From contig NC_066316.1 in the NCBI RefSeq assembly GCF_022539315.1, positions 66,073,994 to 66,137,993 on the forward strand: a stretch of DNA of 64,000 nucleotides. The letters run 5' to 3'. The DNA is from Serinus canaria (taxonomy: Eukaryota; Chordata; Aves; Passeriformes; Fringillidae). Shown piece by piece: positions 23,901 to 36,843 of the stretch. Within the stretch, counting starts at the first letter, position 1. Each line of letters starts with the position of its first letter. A program made the position numbers and the translations under genes. The notes under the pieces were generated by a model, which ran no database searches, was not told where the DNA came from, and worked only from the letters and a program-made list of their open reading frames with translations.

Positions 23901-25003
23901 GTACATCACATTTTTCCTTCAGATTTGGATCCCTAGAAGATTGTAGACTGAATACAGACCAGATGGATAAAACATTTTGAGAGTATTTTTTATAAGTATG
24001 TGGCAGAATTACCCACTGGCAATTGAGGGTTTTGGCTGTGGTTGGAGAGTGCTGCAGGGATGTGATGTCCAGCAGTTTGTGAGAAGACTTCAGTACAAAT
24101 CTTCAAGAAAATATTTGAGAGAGATCTTTTTCTGGACAGATTCCAGCCAACAGAAAGATATTCTCTGGTGCTATGAGGGCTGAAGACAGCACGAATGAGA
24201 ATGACAGTGAATTGACAGAGTTCACAGCTTTTCAGAAAAGAGCCCAGAGAGCAGAATAACAAGCAACAAATGAGCAGGCAGTGAGCAAACACTGAGATTT
24301 GAGAAGTTTAATGAGAAAGAAGGGAGGTGAACAGGCAGCTTTCAACAAGTAATTTTTAAAGTATAGATTCAAATTGTTCTACTCTTATGGAAATAGAACA
24401 AGGGACAGGTATGGCTAAATCCAATGCTGTTGAATGACTGCCAGATAAGCAGACAAAAAAAGGAAAGGGAAATATATATTGGATTGCCATGAAAAAAAAT
24501 AAGGGAGCAAAGCAAAGACCACAGCGACACTGTACACTGAGCAAGGAATAACAAAAAAGCCTTTCACTTTCAGAAAAAAAAATATGTGCAATAAAGTTGA
24601 CAAGCAAAAGCTGAACTTAAAAAGGAGAGAAAACTTACTAGCAGATAGTTCTTGGAAGGTCAAAGATTGTAATATTGCCACAAATATTTTGGCTAATATG
24701 AGGTCAGTCTCTAGAGATGAGATGCAAGTTATTTAAATCAAGGCTTTGCAGATTTTAGATCCATATAGGACCATGAAATTGATTTGTTGTAGATGCAAAG
24801 TCCAGCAACATCAAAATCTGGCCAAGTTTCCCCACTCCTTATTTTCAGCTTAATCTCTAAAGGCTTTTCTATCTTGATATCTCTGAAGACATAAAGTGCA
24901 AGTCAGAATAATGAGTTGAGCCAATGTATTGGTGGCAGCAGAAAATTTATTTCATTATCTGAAAGACCAATCATCTATTTGGGATGATTCATTGGAGGCA
25001 CAC
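20911..25003. other. Unique sequence, partly purine-rich
   Basis: No gene is supported. T-rich tracts occur at about 21446-21496. From about 23480 to 24660 the + strand is visibly purine-rich (AGAAAAG, GGAAAGGG, GAGAAAG words) with few pyrimidine runs. Open frames in it are all under 105 codons and have no recognisable domain. Confidence 0.5.
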
Positions 25004-25023
25004 TTTTTTTTTTTTTTTTTTTT
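25004..25023. repeat. Poly-T tract (T20)
   Basis: An uninterrupted run of 20 T, read directly, followed by an AT-rich segment. No retroposon signature was seen next to it. Confidence 0.85.
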
Positions 25024-28000
25024 ATTTTCCTTTAACTTAAAAAACATTGCTCTTAGGAAAAACACACAAGGAAACAAAATTGGAATGCCTTATTTTTATG
25101 TATTTGTCAGTTGTATACTCATTAGCAATCTGTATTTACTCTACCACTACCTGCTAATCAAACTCATAACAAACATTGAAATGAATCATGAAATTAAATG
25201 AAAATGTAAAAATTCACAGTGGCATGTGAAAGACAGATTGTTCTGTTCTGTGGTTATATCATAAGGACTAACAGGGGAAAATGTAGCAGAAAAGTAAGGC
25301 AAATCCCATGAGGAAGTATCTGACTTTCCTATTCATCCTGTTTACTTGTTAGAACTTATTTAATTTGTTATATACAAATGAGATTTAAATTATATTACCT
25401 ATAGCCTAAAGCAATAAGCATTTATTTTAGTTTGTAAAAGGGTAAACTATATTTTGCTGCCTGATTAGTACTGCATTATTTCATTTTTTGGCAAGTATTG
25501 ACTAAAGGAAGAATTCTGTCTTCTTCTATTCTTCTACAACATTTTTCTCCTCTGACAGAAACAGCGATAAAAGAATATTAAACTTTTAGTCTTTTATATA
25601 AAATCCACTGCATGGTAAAAATACAGTCTGTGGGACAGAGCATACATTTCAGTTTTCTTGCTGTATCTGGAAAATTACCCATTGATTTCTTTGACAATTA
25701 ATTTCCAAAAGATACCTACAATTACACAGACAAAATCTTTTCTGCAACTGTTGGTATCCTGGAGTCCCAGCATACTCAGAGAAATTACTTGGGCAGGTTT
25801 TATTTCTATATTGAATGCAAAGCAATAAAATAGTTATGATAGGGAGTCACTAATTCTGAAGCAAATTGCACTTTTCTTCCTGTGAAAGACAATTGAGCAA
25901 ACTCTGCATTGCACAGATTGTTTTAGGTCCTTGATTTCTCCTAAGACCATGAACAGCAGTTGGTGCGCTCTATGAATAGTAATCTCTATTACTCTGGTCA
26001 ATTTTTTCCCCTAATCATTGAGGGAATGAAATCCAAAGCTTTTAAGTATTCTGGGGTTTGTCAAGTTTTGGAATTGTAATAACCTCTAGCCACCTGTCCT
26101 CCCCACAGGAAGAGTTTTTACCCTACTGGTCTTTAAATACAGTTAGATTATCCAGTTACATTTAGCAGGAAAACAATGTTCAAAGTTTTATACATTAGAA
26201 AATCAGCAGTTTTCAACTATATCTGAGCCTGCCACTTGAAATAAATTTTCTTGGATTCTACACTCCAAGAGCTGCACTTTCTGCTATGTTTGTTTTCTGG
26301 GTACTTTGAATTTCAGGCGTTGTGCTATCTGTTGGACAAGTGAAAACCTCACAGCTGAGAAAGGCATCAAACCAGAGAGTACTGAGTAAGGCAGAAATTA
26401 AGGGGTCAAATATTACTGGTGCTGGTGTATGAAACAGTCTCTAACAGGAGAAAGCAGTTCCTTATTTCATCTGAAATTATGCTTAAAGCAGCTTGGAAAA
26501 GCTAAAAAAGAGAGGTTTGGTATTTTAAAATGTTATTGGAATTAGTACACCAATAAAAGAACATGTGCTTACTACTAAAACATCTCAAACTGTAATATAG
26601 AATTACCAAACCATACCAACCAATCAAAAACACAAACTACTAAACAAAAGCCAAACAAAGTGGGGTGGGGGGAGGCAGAAATAAGCGACAAAACGCCAAA
26701 GTCCTACACATCTCAGTATCCACACATTTTACTGAGGACTCAAAGAACCCCTAGTATTATTAAGCCTAGAGTGCCGTAGATAGTGTGTTCATCCTAGTCA
26801 GTTTCTGTTTTCACAGCTTTCCCTTCTGCTGTTTTAGAGAAGACCATGGTAGGCAGTGTTTGTAAACAACAGCACTAATTACTAATTTAAAGAACAGATC
26901 TCCTCAGTATATTTTATCTTTGGCCAAAGCTTGGAACATCTCAAAAATGATCTTGCAAACCCATGCCCTACCCAAGAGATTATGTAATACGCATCTGTGC
27001 AAACCTTTAACAAGGTTTCAGAGTCAGGAGACTATAGAGACTGAATCAAATTTCTCTGTATTCTCCCTGGGGTCAGTGACAAATCAGCAGCTGTTTGTTT
27101 CCATCGATATAGCCCGTCTGCTGCTGATGCAAAAAAAAGACAAGTTTGAATTCTTGTGACTCAGCTCAGGCGAGACTGTGGGTTGGGTGGGTGACTGGGT
27201 TTACAGATTTTAGACCAGGTGTGTTGTTGTCAGATAAGCAGAATGGAAAATGCTGATGCTTAATTGCTGTGTACTTGCATTGAGAGGGATCACGCAGTAA
27301 AACGAGGAACAAAAGACTTACAAGGTAAGAAATTCTGTTTAAAATTGTTGTATAGTATAGCAACATTGTCTTGAGATTAGAAAGGTTGTATAATAGGCTG
27401 AATTTGTGCTTTCTTATGAAAGATTTTTATAGCTACTGCAGCAACTAATTTTTATACCATTTTCTGAAATGTAGTATTTTTAAAAGGTGTCCAGGTAAAG
27501 GCTAATGCAGTACAAATTTTCACTGGTGATGGTAATGAGATTCATTGAAATCTCCTCTTTCTTCTGTGGGAAGTGAAACAGTGGGAGCTTACAAAAACCC
27601 AGTTTAGTCTTCCAATTCTCAAGGGCCACCTCCAGCTTTAATAGTTTATATCACTGTAAAGAGTAGCCTGTTGGAGTCAAAGTACTTTACTTGCCATTCT
27701 TTTCCCTGTCCTTTGAGCAGCTGCCTGCTGGGAGCTGTCAGGAGGGGGTGCTTGTTCCCTGAGACTCTTCTGTATTCAGTGACCTTTATGCATGGAGAGC
27801 CCAAAGTGATTCTAGTAATACTAAAACACTCCAACAAAGGAAATAATATTATAAATAGTCTTGTGCTGATATTTATCATAGCTCAGATGGCTGGGACACA
27901 TCAGAAAGATGATGCACACAGTGCATTTCTTAAATGTGCCATTTCATGTTACAAGTATCTTAGTGCAAAGATTTGTGTTTTAGAAACAACCCCCTCTATA

Positions 28001-29524
28001 AAGCCAGTCTAAAGCCTCTTGAGCTAGAGGGCTTCAAAGACTTGAAATGAGAAGTTCAGTGAGCTTCAGATCAGGTTAAGAATTTCACCCTGATTTCCAC
28101 TGTGGTCTACCTGCATGTCTATAAGCCATAGATTTGCAAACATTTGTGTGTAAACCAGAGGCATTCCTGACTTGACTAGATTACTCTCATTGTCATTTAG
28201 AATCTAACAAAGTTTAAAGACTTATAAAGAAAGAACTTTTTAAAAGTAATTATTATCTTAAAAATGTAGAAGACAATTGCATGGGTCATCGCCACATTGA
28301 ACAGATTGGCTCAGTAAAAAATTTTCTGTCTATGACATAAATTATGTCTTTGATAATATTTCCAGAGTTTAAAAAACTGCTTAATTTTGTGGTGTAAAAA
28401 ACCCAAACTGAATAGTGAGTCCAAGACTGGGCAGTTCTAAATACAAATGTTTCTGACATATAGCTCAGCTTTAACTGACTCACACTGTCCTAGATCTATT
28501 CACAAGTTATAGAGAAAGAGACAGTTTACTTAGATCTAAATAATAAGGACATTAGAAGCTCAAATGTATCTCTTAAATTAACAGCCAGTGTATTTTTTTG
28601 AGCTGTTATAATTGTGTGTTCACACATTAGGCTTTTTCCCCATAATATTCAGGAAATGGCATTCATAACCTGTTTTACCTTCAAAATGGTCTCACAAATA
28701 CGTGATTTCACACCGGCTGTGTTTTGGCAGCCTTGTCTCAAGGAGACAAAGGCACAGATAACAGAAGCAGCACTCCTCTCTAAGAGAAATGTTTTCATCT
28801 CACCATACAGAGTTGGAAGAACTCAATGTCAGATGTGATGTGAACACTTAATAGAAAGGAAAAAAATCTTTTTAATTACTTAGCCTTATTTAGTGTGTAC
28901 ATGTGTGGTGCAATCTGTATTTCCAATGTTTTTCTTTATTAATATCTGTTCATCCAAGTTCCAGTGCCTGTATGAGTATCCTGAACATGTTACTGACATT
29001 ACATTTCCTTTTCCCTATCCCTTTGAGGAACCTCATGACCCATATGGTGGATAATAAAGCAATTTATTTCACAATTAATAATCCATGGTTGTTTTAATGT
29101 CTAACTTTCCACATTCCTTAAAATGTAGTTATATCTCAAAGGCATTTCAACAGCTATGTTTTTTTAAACTTTCACAACAAAAGCTAAAACAGCAGCTAAG
29201 CAAACTCAGGAATTGACTACTTTTCAATAGACAACCTTTTTTTCACCCTTCTTTTTAAGTAACAGCCCCTCCACAAGCAAAAAGTCTGACTAGAGGGCAA
29301 GCTGGAACCTGGGAAGATATTTACTCAGCCATATCTAATGAACCTGGAAGGGACATCCTAAAATTCAGTTCCTGACACTTAAAAGGTTGGCCCTGGGTTA
29401 TTTTTGAGGATGGTCAGCAATGTGCTGCTTGAGTCATCTCTGTGCTAATGAAACAATGAAGGCTAAACTCTATTACCAAGTTATTTGCAGTCATGCAAGT
29501 AAAGTGACTGTGTCCCTCATGTTG
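25024..29524. other. Unique non-coding sequence
   Basis: No supported gene. A TGACTCAGC (AP-1/MAF-type) word lies near 27158, and a strong splice-donor-like word CAAGGTAAGAA near 27322-27332, but no acceptable exon could be built around them. The longest open frame (27671-28012, 113 codons) has no recognisable domain. Confidence 0.55.
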
Positions 29525-29996
29525 GTGCTTGTGAGACTTCATCTGGAGAAAGGTGTCCAGTTTTGGGCCCCCAGCACATGAAAGATGTTGACGTGATAGA
29601 GCAAGTCCAGAGGATGACCACCAAAATGATGTAGGAGATGAAGCACATGAGGTGTATGGAAAGGCTGATAGAAGGAAAGGTGGAACCAGGCTCCTCTGAA
29701 AGATGCAAAACAAAAGGGCATGAGTTATAATAATTGATATTTCAGTTAGATACTGTGAAAACCATTTTTTGATCCTTTTACAGTAACAAGGGTCAAGCCT
29801 GTAGAGAGACTGCCCAGGGAAGCTGGGAGAGGATTCTTCTCTGATGATATTTAAAACTTGACACCATATTACCCTCAGTAAGATGATCTAAATTCAAAGT
29901 AAGACCTAAATCTAACAGTGGCCTTGCTTTGAGCAGGGAGTCAAACCAGGTGACCTCCATAGGTCTTTTTAAATCTAAGCTATTTTATGATTCCGG
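29525..29996 (+). mobile_element. CR1 LINE 3'-region fragment (plus), diverged
   Basis: The left part reads GAGACTTCATCTGGAGAAAGGTGTCCAGTTTTGGGCCCCCAGCACATGAAAG, then GAGCAAGTCCAGAGGATGACCACCAAAATGAT, which matches the end of the CR1 second open reading frame. The right part has ACTGCCCAGGGAAGCTG, GACCTCCATAGGTC and a terminal TATTTTATGATTCC resembling the CR1 terminal repeat. The middle (about 29710-29790) is poorly matched, so there is decay or a small insertion or deletion. Reading frames are broken and the copy is old and inactive. Left boundary is approximate. Confidence 0.9.
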
Positions 29997-32900
29997 TAAA
30001 AACCTGCATGCTTCCCAACTTCATAATCTTTCCCTACCAGCACACTCAAATCTTTCTTCTCTGTTGAGCTAAAAAAGAGCTCTTTGTTTCCTACACCAGT
30101 AACTCACAGCAATCGAAAGTTTTGAATTTTGTCTCTCAAAAAAAAAAAAAAATCCCCCAAATACTTTCTTTACTACTTATGGATTTACTAAAATATATAC
30201 AAATTTGAAATTCTCAGTCACCATGTCAGAGAAAATGTCTACAAGCTATATTCAATTTGTTTTCAGATACTCTCTTTGATTCCAGACAAACCAGCTACCC
30301 AGGCTGCCTTTTTGACCTAATTATGTGCTCTAAAACCCAGAGTGCATTTTTTTCTACAGCACACTTGATGTGATATGGATTTATTATCCGCTCCACATAC
30401 AGAACAGCAGGAAATCAATGGGGACACAACTTATTCATCTTCCAAGAGCTGATAATAAAAAAAAAAACAAAGTCAAAGAACTGACCATACATTCATATTT
30501 ACTCTCCAAAATGTGGTACGCACAGTGTGGAAGACTAATAAAACAGAAATGAAAGTTGTTTATGAATTTGAAGGCAAATCTTCTGCTAGTATAAATTATT
30601 TAAACATTCTCAAAGTCAATAGAGCTATGAAACTTTATAGCAGCTACAAACCTGTCCCTTACAAGTCTTAATCTTCCATGTTCTAGTTAGATTTTGAATG
30701 AAAATACTTTCATAATCTCCTTTAGATCTCAGTCAAAGCTCACCAAGGTCAATGAAAATGTTCCCAGCAAAGGCAAGGGAATTTTGATTGCAACTATTAC
30801 AATTTAAGTTGTTCACATTGCAATGTCTACCTTAGTGCAGTCAAAATGACTTTATTGATCTGGTGGAAAAAACTGAGAAACTCTGGGATATGCAGAGAGA
30901 TTATTTGAATACATACTAATGAAATAAACTAATATTAAGGTTGCTTCAAATGCCTTTGCAATTCAAAGAAGAAAGTGTCATTAGTTAAGTTTGATACCTT
31001 CTGGACACCACCTTTATAAAAGATAACTCTTTTTCCACTCTTGACTACATTGTGCCAATGTCTCATTCTGTTCCCTCACTCCATTTTTAAGGTTTGTACA
31101 CACACACACCAGCTTCAATCTCAGTTTGTTCAACGAAGTTCTGATGGATGTATCAGACAAGTGCTACTTTGGTGGCTGAGAGGCTGTTCAAGTGTCTCAC
31201 TCAAGGCAGTGTCTCAGTAGAGGGATAAAATGTTCTGTTACATAAACCAGAATACTTTTTATATGGATAATGGAAGAAACATACCATCAAAAATCTGTAT
31301 CTCCTTTGTCTTGCCACAGCAGACAAAGCTATATCATTCTTTTATTTGTTTCTTTAGAGAGTCAAACTTGAACAGCTTCCCACATAGCCATGAGAGAAGA
31401 AAGAATTGGATTGGAGAAGAGGGAGTATTTTGGAGTTCTGTGTTTTTTTCAAGACCAATTACCCTTTTGATCATATTTTAAAGTGTTAAGTAACAGAATT
31501 GCCTCATTTGTATATGATGCCACATAAAAGCTGCTCAAACAAACCCGTATTTGTTGCTAGAAAAACATTTGACACTAATTTCAGATTAAGTAGCTGAGTC
31601 ATGAAAGAATTAGAATTAATGGTCAATTGGTTCTGCTCTGATATGCAACTGTTAAGAGAATAATAGTCACTTAAACCAGCATGAAGGGAAACCCAACACT
31701 TGTCTTAAAAAACATTTTTGCTGTCCAGTTCTGTATCACTATTCATACTATTAGCAAATTTTACATAAATGAAGGCATTTTTAAAACTTCAAAAGACAAT
31801 TTTGAATACTTTTCTGTTAGAATGAATTTCATATGGAAGCAGCAATTTTGTCCAACAATGTTTAAGATATTGAAATAATTTCAAAGTTGCTTTTTCTAAA
31901 AAACCCCACCTTTTTTAGGCATAATTCAAAAAGAACATTTGAGGTTTTGAATTTCAATGGGACTGTTCTCAAGGACTAATGTTTGCAGTATTGGGGTGAT
32001 AGTTTATTAGTCCCTGATGTAGGGCTGTGAAAGAAGTCTTTTGGCTGCTATACTTCTTCCTGCTAGTAAAATTGCTCACCAATAGACAATAAGCATCTTT
32101 TTCAATCATCATTAAAATTTTTAGCCATTTGCACCACAGTCTTGAATGATGGTACAGTCTGCAATGAACACCTATTTTCATACATATTATTAGACTCCAT
32201 GCTCTAGTATTGATAAGTATTTAAATTGTCAAATTAATTAAAATAAATAATTAAATTGATTTTTAAAGTACTCATTCAGGATAACTGTGAAAAAGAAGGA
32301 AGTAACAGATTTAGCTTTTTAAATTTTTTTTTATTCGTTTTAATTTTTCAGATAGCACTCAGATTCTTCAGGTAGAATTTCAGGCAGATTTTGTTTATGG
32401 AGAACCTTGGAGGGGCATTTGATCCAGTCTGTTGTCAGTACTCAGTACTGCCAGCAGAAGAAGAGATTCATTTTAACTGACTTGATCTTTTTGTTAGGAG
32501 AGTTCAATATCCTGAGTTTGTAGGGATTGAGCTATGGTTATAATGGCTTCTTTTTCAGCAGATTAGGACAGATTGAGATAGATTTCCTTTAGAGGGCTTT
32601 AAACTCAGTTTTCTCTGCTAGAAGAACAACAAAAATGGGAAGATGATGCTGAGTGACTGGTGTTTAAGTGGATAATATTCTGGGTTTAAAAATAAACAAA
32701 TAAGAAAACTCTGTGTTTTCCGGTTGTGGCAAAGCCTGCCTTGTGCAGGAACACAGCAGCAAACAGAGTTACAGTTCTGATTTGTACACATTGATCCAGA
32801 GGAAGATTTGAATCTGACTATTAAAACTAATGCCAGCTGTCTGCAGCACCCCTGGGACATATATGCCAGATGGAGTTTGCCAGAACAGTATAACCATGTC

Positions 32901-33324
32901 CCTTCCCTGCCAATATGTTCCTTTACACCAGTGGGACTTGGGGAAAGCACTTGAGCTAACTGTGACACAGGGGAACTCCTTGGCGAGGGCTTTCCACTTT
33001 CTTTGTCCAGAAGATGCAATGGAAAAACAAGAGAGGGGAAAAAACCAAGCAGTGACTCCATCTTATCAGTTATTGTAGCTTTTCAGTATGTTTCCTCTGT
33101 GTTGTTTGTTTTGCCATTACGGGCTCAGCACCACAGCCTGTTATTTGATTGCTGCTTAAATCCTTTATGAGTGATTTTTCTGAGGATGGTTTTCTGAATT
33201 TCAAAACCATGCACTTGAATTGAACTTGATTTCCAGCTCATCAGGCAGTGGGTTGTATAAATCCACTGCTAAATATGACCATTCTCTATTCATTTCCACT
33301 TGCACGACCTGCATTCATTCCCTG
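29997..33324. other. Unique non-coding sequence
   Basis: No supported gene. It holds an A14-like run at about 30139-30152 and a short (AC)n at about 31098-31109. A long minus-strand open frame (32618-33061, 147 codons) has no recognisable domain and is overlapped by an 82-codon frame on the plus strand. Confidence 0.55.
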
Positions 33325-33430
33325 TAAAGGTAGTAGAGCTCTTCAGCAGGCTGAAGAGCCCAGGACATCCAAGTCTCTTTAGTCTCTTAACCAGTGATGG
33401 GCTAGGATCATACGGGTGGTCATTTCAGCT
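33325..33430 (-). mobile_element. Probable decayed CR1 piece (minus)
   Basis: The order of words CTCTTCAGCAGGCTGAAGAGCCC, TCTCTTTAGTCTCTTAA and GGATCATACGGGTGGTCA parallels the reverse complement of the CR1 region seen on the plus strand near 29585-29640. Similarity is partial and judged by eye, so chance resemblance is possible. No 3' terminal repeat is present in this piece. Confidence 0.5.
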
Positions 33431-35853
33431 GATTTAATAGAGTCAGCAGTTAACACAGCCAGAACTAAATCAGTGGTTAGAATGCTTCAGACAAGCTCTT
33501 TTCTACTCTGTCCTTCTGGGACCTTGGCTTTCCCTATTTCTAGAAGGGTTTTTCTAAGTTTGCAGCTATTTAAAAAGCACAGATGTGGTTTCTTCTCTTC
33601 CCTGTCACTGGTGCATGGAAAGTAGAAATCTAACAGTGAGTGATTATGCTAAAAAATTCTGCTGTCTGCTTCTCAGGTGCACATCACAAAAAGACTAATT
33701 TTATATGGATTTTCCTGTTTGTTATCAGAGGCAAAATAAGACTCTGATATTCAGGTATACAAGAAGGGTTTTTTTAAATTTTATTTTCACTTCTTCTTTT
33801 TCCTTTATTGTGTACAGGGAGAAAGAATGATAATTGCAATACTTTACAGCTATCAGAAAGGATATGTTATGGTGCCCTGATTGCAAGCCAATAATTTAAA
33901 AAAGTCAATAAATTTGCTTTTGAATAGGGAATTTATGTGGCTTGGGAATTAACTGGTGACACAATGCATTGTACTACAATGCAGAGGATCATGTCACACA
34001 GTTAACATCACTAGCCATTTTCACATCACTCAGGATATCTGTGGTGCACAGTCAAAACTGTGTTTTCACATTTCCCTAAAGTTTGTTGTGTTGCTTTTTT
34101 CTCACCTACATTTTAAATATGTATACTTACAATGCACATCTTCTGTGCTCTTCATGGGTTTTTTCCATTTGTTGGGGCCTTCCAGAAATTATCCCAGAAA
34201 ATCAGGGGCTGTTTCTAAATGCCTGTGCACGTGTGCTGAAAGCTATAGTGACAGGGCTTCTAACAGGTGTGGTTTTGGAGGAGGTTAGAACAGCAAACCG
34301 CAAAGAATTCCCAGTGAGTCTGCCCAACACAAGAGCTGTTGCCTGGTGAACCTGCCTTCACCCAGTGTTACTGTGAGCAGGGCTGGAAACCATGAGGAAC
34401 AGAGGCCCCTGTGAAGAGAGCAAGTCCCCAGTGCCCCATTCATGGTGAAAACAAAACTGGGAGCTACTGGCTCAGGGCAGTACACAGGCAGAGCTCCAAA
34501 GCTTCCCAGAGATCCACAGGCACCCACTGACCTCCAAGTAGTGAGGAATGGTCATAGGTGGTGTATTTGTGTGTTTACCTGCTCCTGTGCATTTTCCCAT
34601 TGGTATGAAAGGCTCAGCTGAAGTTTTACTCTCTCAAAATCAGCCCAGCTGCTGTTTTGAGGCAAGAGGCTGTGTAACACGCTCACTCCCTGCTGCAGGC
34701 TCCCTTTAGCTGATTAGTCATTACTGCAAGCACTATTCAGTTGCACAGCTAGTGTCTCACCCCAGCACAATGAGCTTTCCTTCCTTCTTGTAAAGGGAAA
34801 TTAATAATCCCAGTGTCAAATACTGCAGTCTATTGTGGTGAGCAAATTTTGCTCGCTGTTGTTTTTGGCTTTTTTTTCCTTCCCTGCCCTCCCAGTCCCT
34901 GAATGGTGAGCTACTGGTGAGCGATCTGGACTGTCTGGCTCTCTGCAGGCTATTTCCTTTTCTTCACTTTTCATTTTGAAAAATATGCAAACTTCCATCT
35001 GTTTCTTTAATACAATCCTTCTGAGATCTATGTATGCATGAGCTTTTTGTGCTGAAGAGGCAGGTTTCTTAGGACTGTAACATTTTACGTGAATGCATTT
35101 TGACATTGGTTTTCTGCTTTCACATACTCATCCTACCTGCATATTGTGCTTTAGGTGCCACTCAGAGTAATCATTAAACTTCTATAGTGCTTGCAATGCA
35201 ATTGGGCACCAATATTAAGTAGAAGCAATGGCAAAGCTGATAAACAGTAAAATCTCAGGTTTCTGTTTTTAGCCAGGGTGTATGTGCTTCTGCTCTGCAG
35301 CAGATGTTTCTGCCTTTGAGGCAATTTCAATGCTGAGCTATTTTAAAGACAGATTATTCTACATGAACGAGTAAATTCATAATTAATTCTGCTTCCAACT
35401 TTTAAAGATTTATTTTTTTTGCCACTGAGAGAAAAAATGAGACTGCCTAAAATGAAAGTTTATATAATTCTTGTTCCATCATATGGTGTTCCAGTGACAA
35501 AGGATAATTCATTCTGACCAGGGATGGCTTTGATTCATACCTAACACTGAGAGGTAGGATGTGAGTCAGATAACTAAAGGCTGTCATTATATAACTGAAG
35601 AGATGCACATAAACCAGACCCCATTAGAGCACATTGCCTCAAAATTCTTACCTCTCTAAGACAGGTGATGTTGAAAGCTCATTTTTTGCCTCCTGTCTTC
35701 CCATACAAACTGCATTTATTAATTAAACTTGGGACAAAATTAATTTAGTTTGGAGACACCAACTATGCAGCCTCTCCTCAGAACTGTCTGCCAACTTTAC
35801 TGCAGTTTCTGGATACCTTCTTTAGGGTAAGAGAGGTCATTTTGCTGAGCAAA
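33431..35853. other. Unique sequence with GC-richer part
   Basis: No supported gene. The part at about 34140-34620 is richer in G and C than its surroundings and holds overlapping open frames on both strands (34083-34349 plus, 34285-34527 minus). None shows a recognisable domain. No CpG-island-like density is seen. Confidence 0.55.
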
Positions 35854-35965
35854 AAATAAACAATGTTAACATTGTTTATTTATAATGTTTATATCTAATG
35901 TTTATTTATGATGGGTATATTTCTAATGTTTATTTATGTTTGTTTATTTGTTTATTTATTTATAT
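35854..35965. repeat. 28-bp perfect palindrome plus AATGTTTAT repeats
   Basis: 35854-35881 is a perfect palindrome centred on GTTAAC (AAATAAACAATGTT with its reverse complement). To its right AATGTTTAT-type words recur near 35884, 35897 and 35925 and grade into TTTA repeats to about 35965. The palindrome probably arose within this repeat by slippage or template switching. Confidence 0.8.
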
Positions 35966-36633
35966 ACTGCTGCATGCACTGGTATGTTCTGGAGGAATAT
36001 TTTTATGTCTTCTTGTGATGTAAATGCAAGGTACTGTGGTGATTTCTGGCCTCCTGGAAGGAATTTGGGGAAAATTGGAATTGCAAAAGGTGTTTTCAGT
36101 GGTGTGTCCTTGCTGCAAAAGAGAGAGGTGTTGTTCCAAATAAAATTCTCTAGTTTTTAGGCAGTCCTATTTAGTCACCCAGATAACAAAGGCTTACCCA
36201 TCAGTAAAATTGGATGTTTCAGTGGATAATATTTTAGGTTCAAGACAGACAAAAATGGATGGGAAAAAGCCTCAAAGCAAAGCGCAGACTGAGCTGCTCT
36301 TTCAGCAAAAGCTGCTGAGATTCATCAATGCCAGGTGAGCTGAGATGTCTCTATGGTTCTGTTCAGGGCTGTATACCAGGAGTGGTACAGCTGCTCTGGA
36401 ATGGCATGGGGAGATGTGGGGCCAGTTGCCCTCTGCATCCTGCCTTAGTGACTCAGCCACATCTCTCTCCCAGAGGATGTGACCCACGGGTCTCAGTTCG
36501 TGTATCTGAGTGCAGCAGAACAACACTACACAAATATTCCTTTGATGTGAGGTGCTCTGTTCTCATTCCTGCACCTTTGACTTTACCTTTTTCTTTACTT
36601 CTTCAACGTCTGTGGGTTTTGTGAATGTATTTT

Positions 36634-36659
36634 GCGTGTGTGTGTGTGTGTGTGTGTGG
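36634..36659. repeat. (GT)n dinucleotide repeat
   Basis: About eleven GT units, read directly, with a first GC interruption (GCGTGTGT), followed by a short T run. Ordinary microsatellite. Confidence 0.9.
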
Positions 36660-36786
36660 TTTTTTTTCAAAATGATGTGATTGTATTTGCTTTCCTTTCA
36701 AGGGTTGTTGGTGTTCAGACTGTAGTGTTTTGGAGAAAAAAAAGATATTGTGGTGCAAAAGTTATCAGAAAACATTTAATGTGAAG

Positions 36787-36843
36787 AATGTGATCTTGTA
36801 GATACAACTCTGATACTCAGAGTTGTATCTACAAGATCACATT
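36787..36843. repeat. Perfect inverted repeat, 26-bp arms, 5-nt loop
   Basis: Arm 36787-36812 (starting AATGTGATCTTGTAG) is the exact reverse complement of 36818-36843 (ending CTACAAGATCACATT), with loop ATACT. No mismatch is present. Pairing stops at G36786/A44. Such perfect, close inverted repeats are the known signature of replication template switching. They can also come from fold-back sequencing artefacts. The stem is shorter than a normal microRNA precursor. Confidence 0.92.

Noticed and set aside
32618..33078. 147-codon minus frame overlapping an 82-codon plus frame
   Set aside because: No recognisable domain, low-complexity ends and overlap with an opposite-strand frame; length is compatible with chance in 64 kb.
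36787..36843. MicroRNA precursor
   Set aside because: Perfect arms with a 5-nt loop and only 57 bases in total do not fit a usual precursor, and flanks do not extend the stem.
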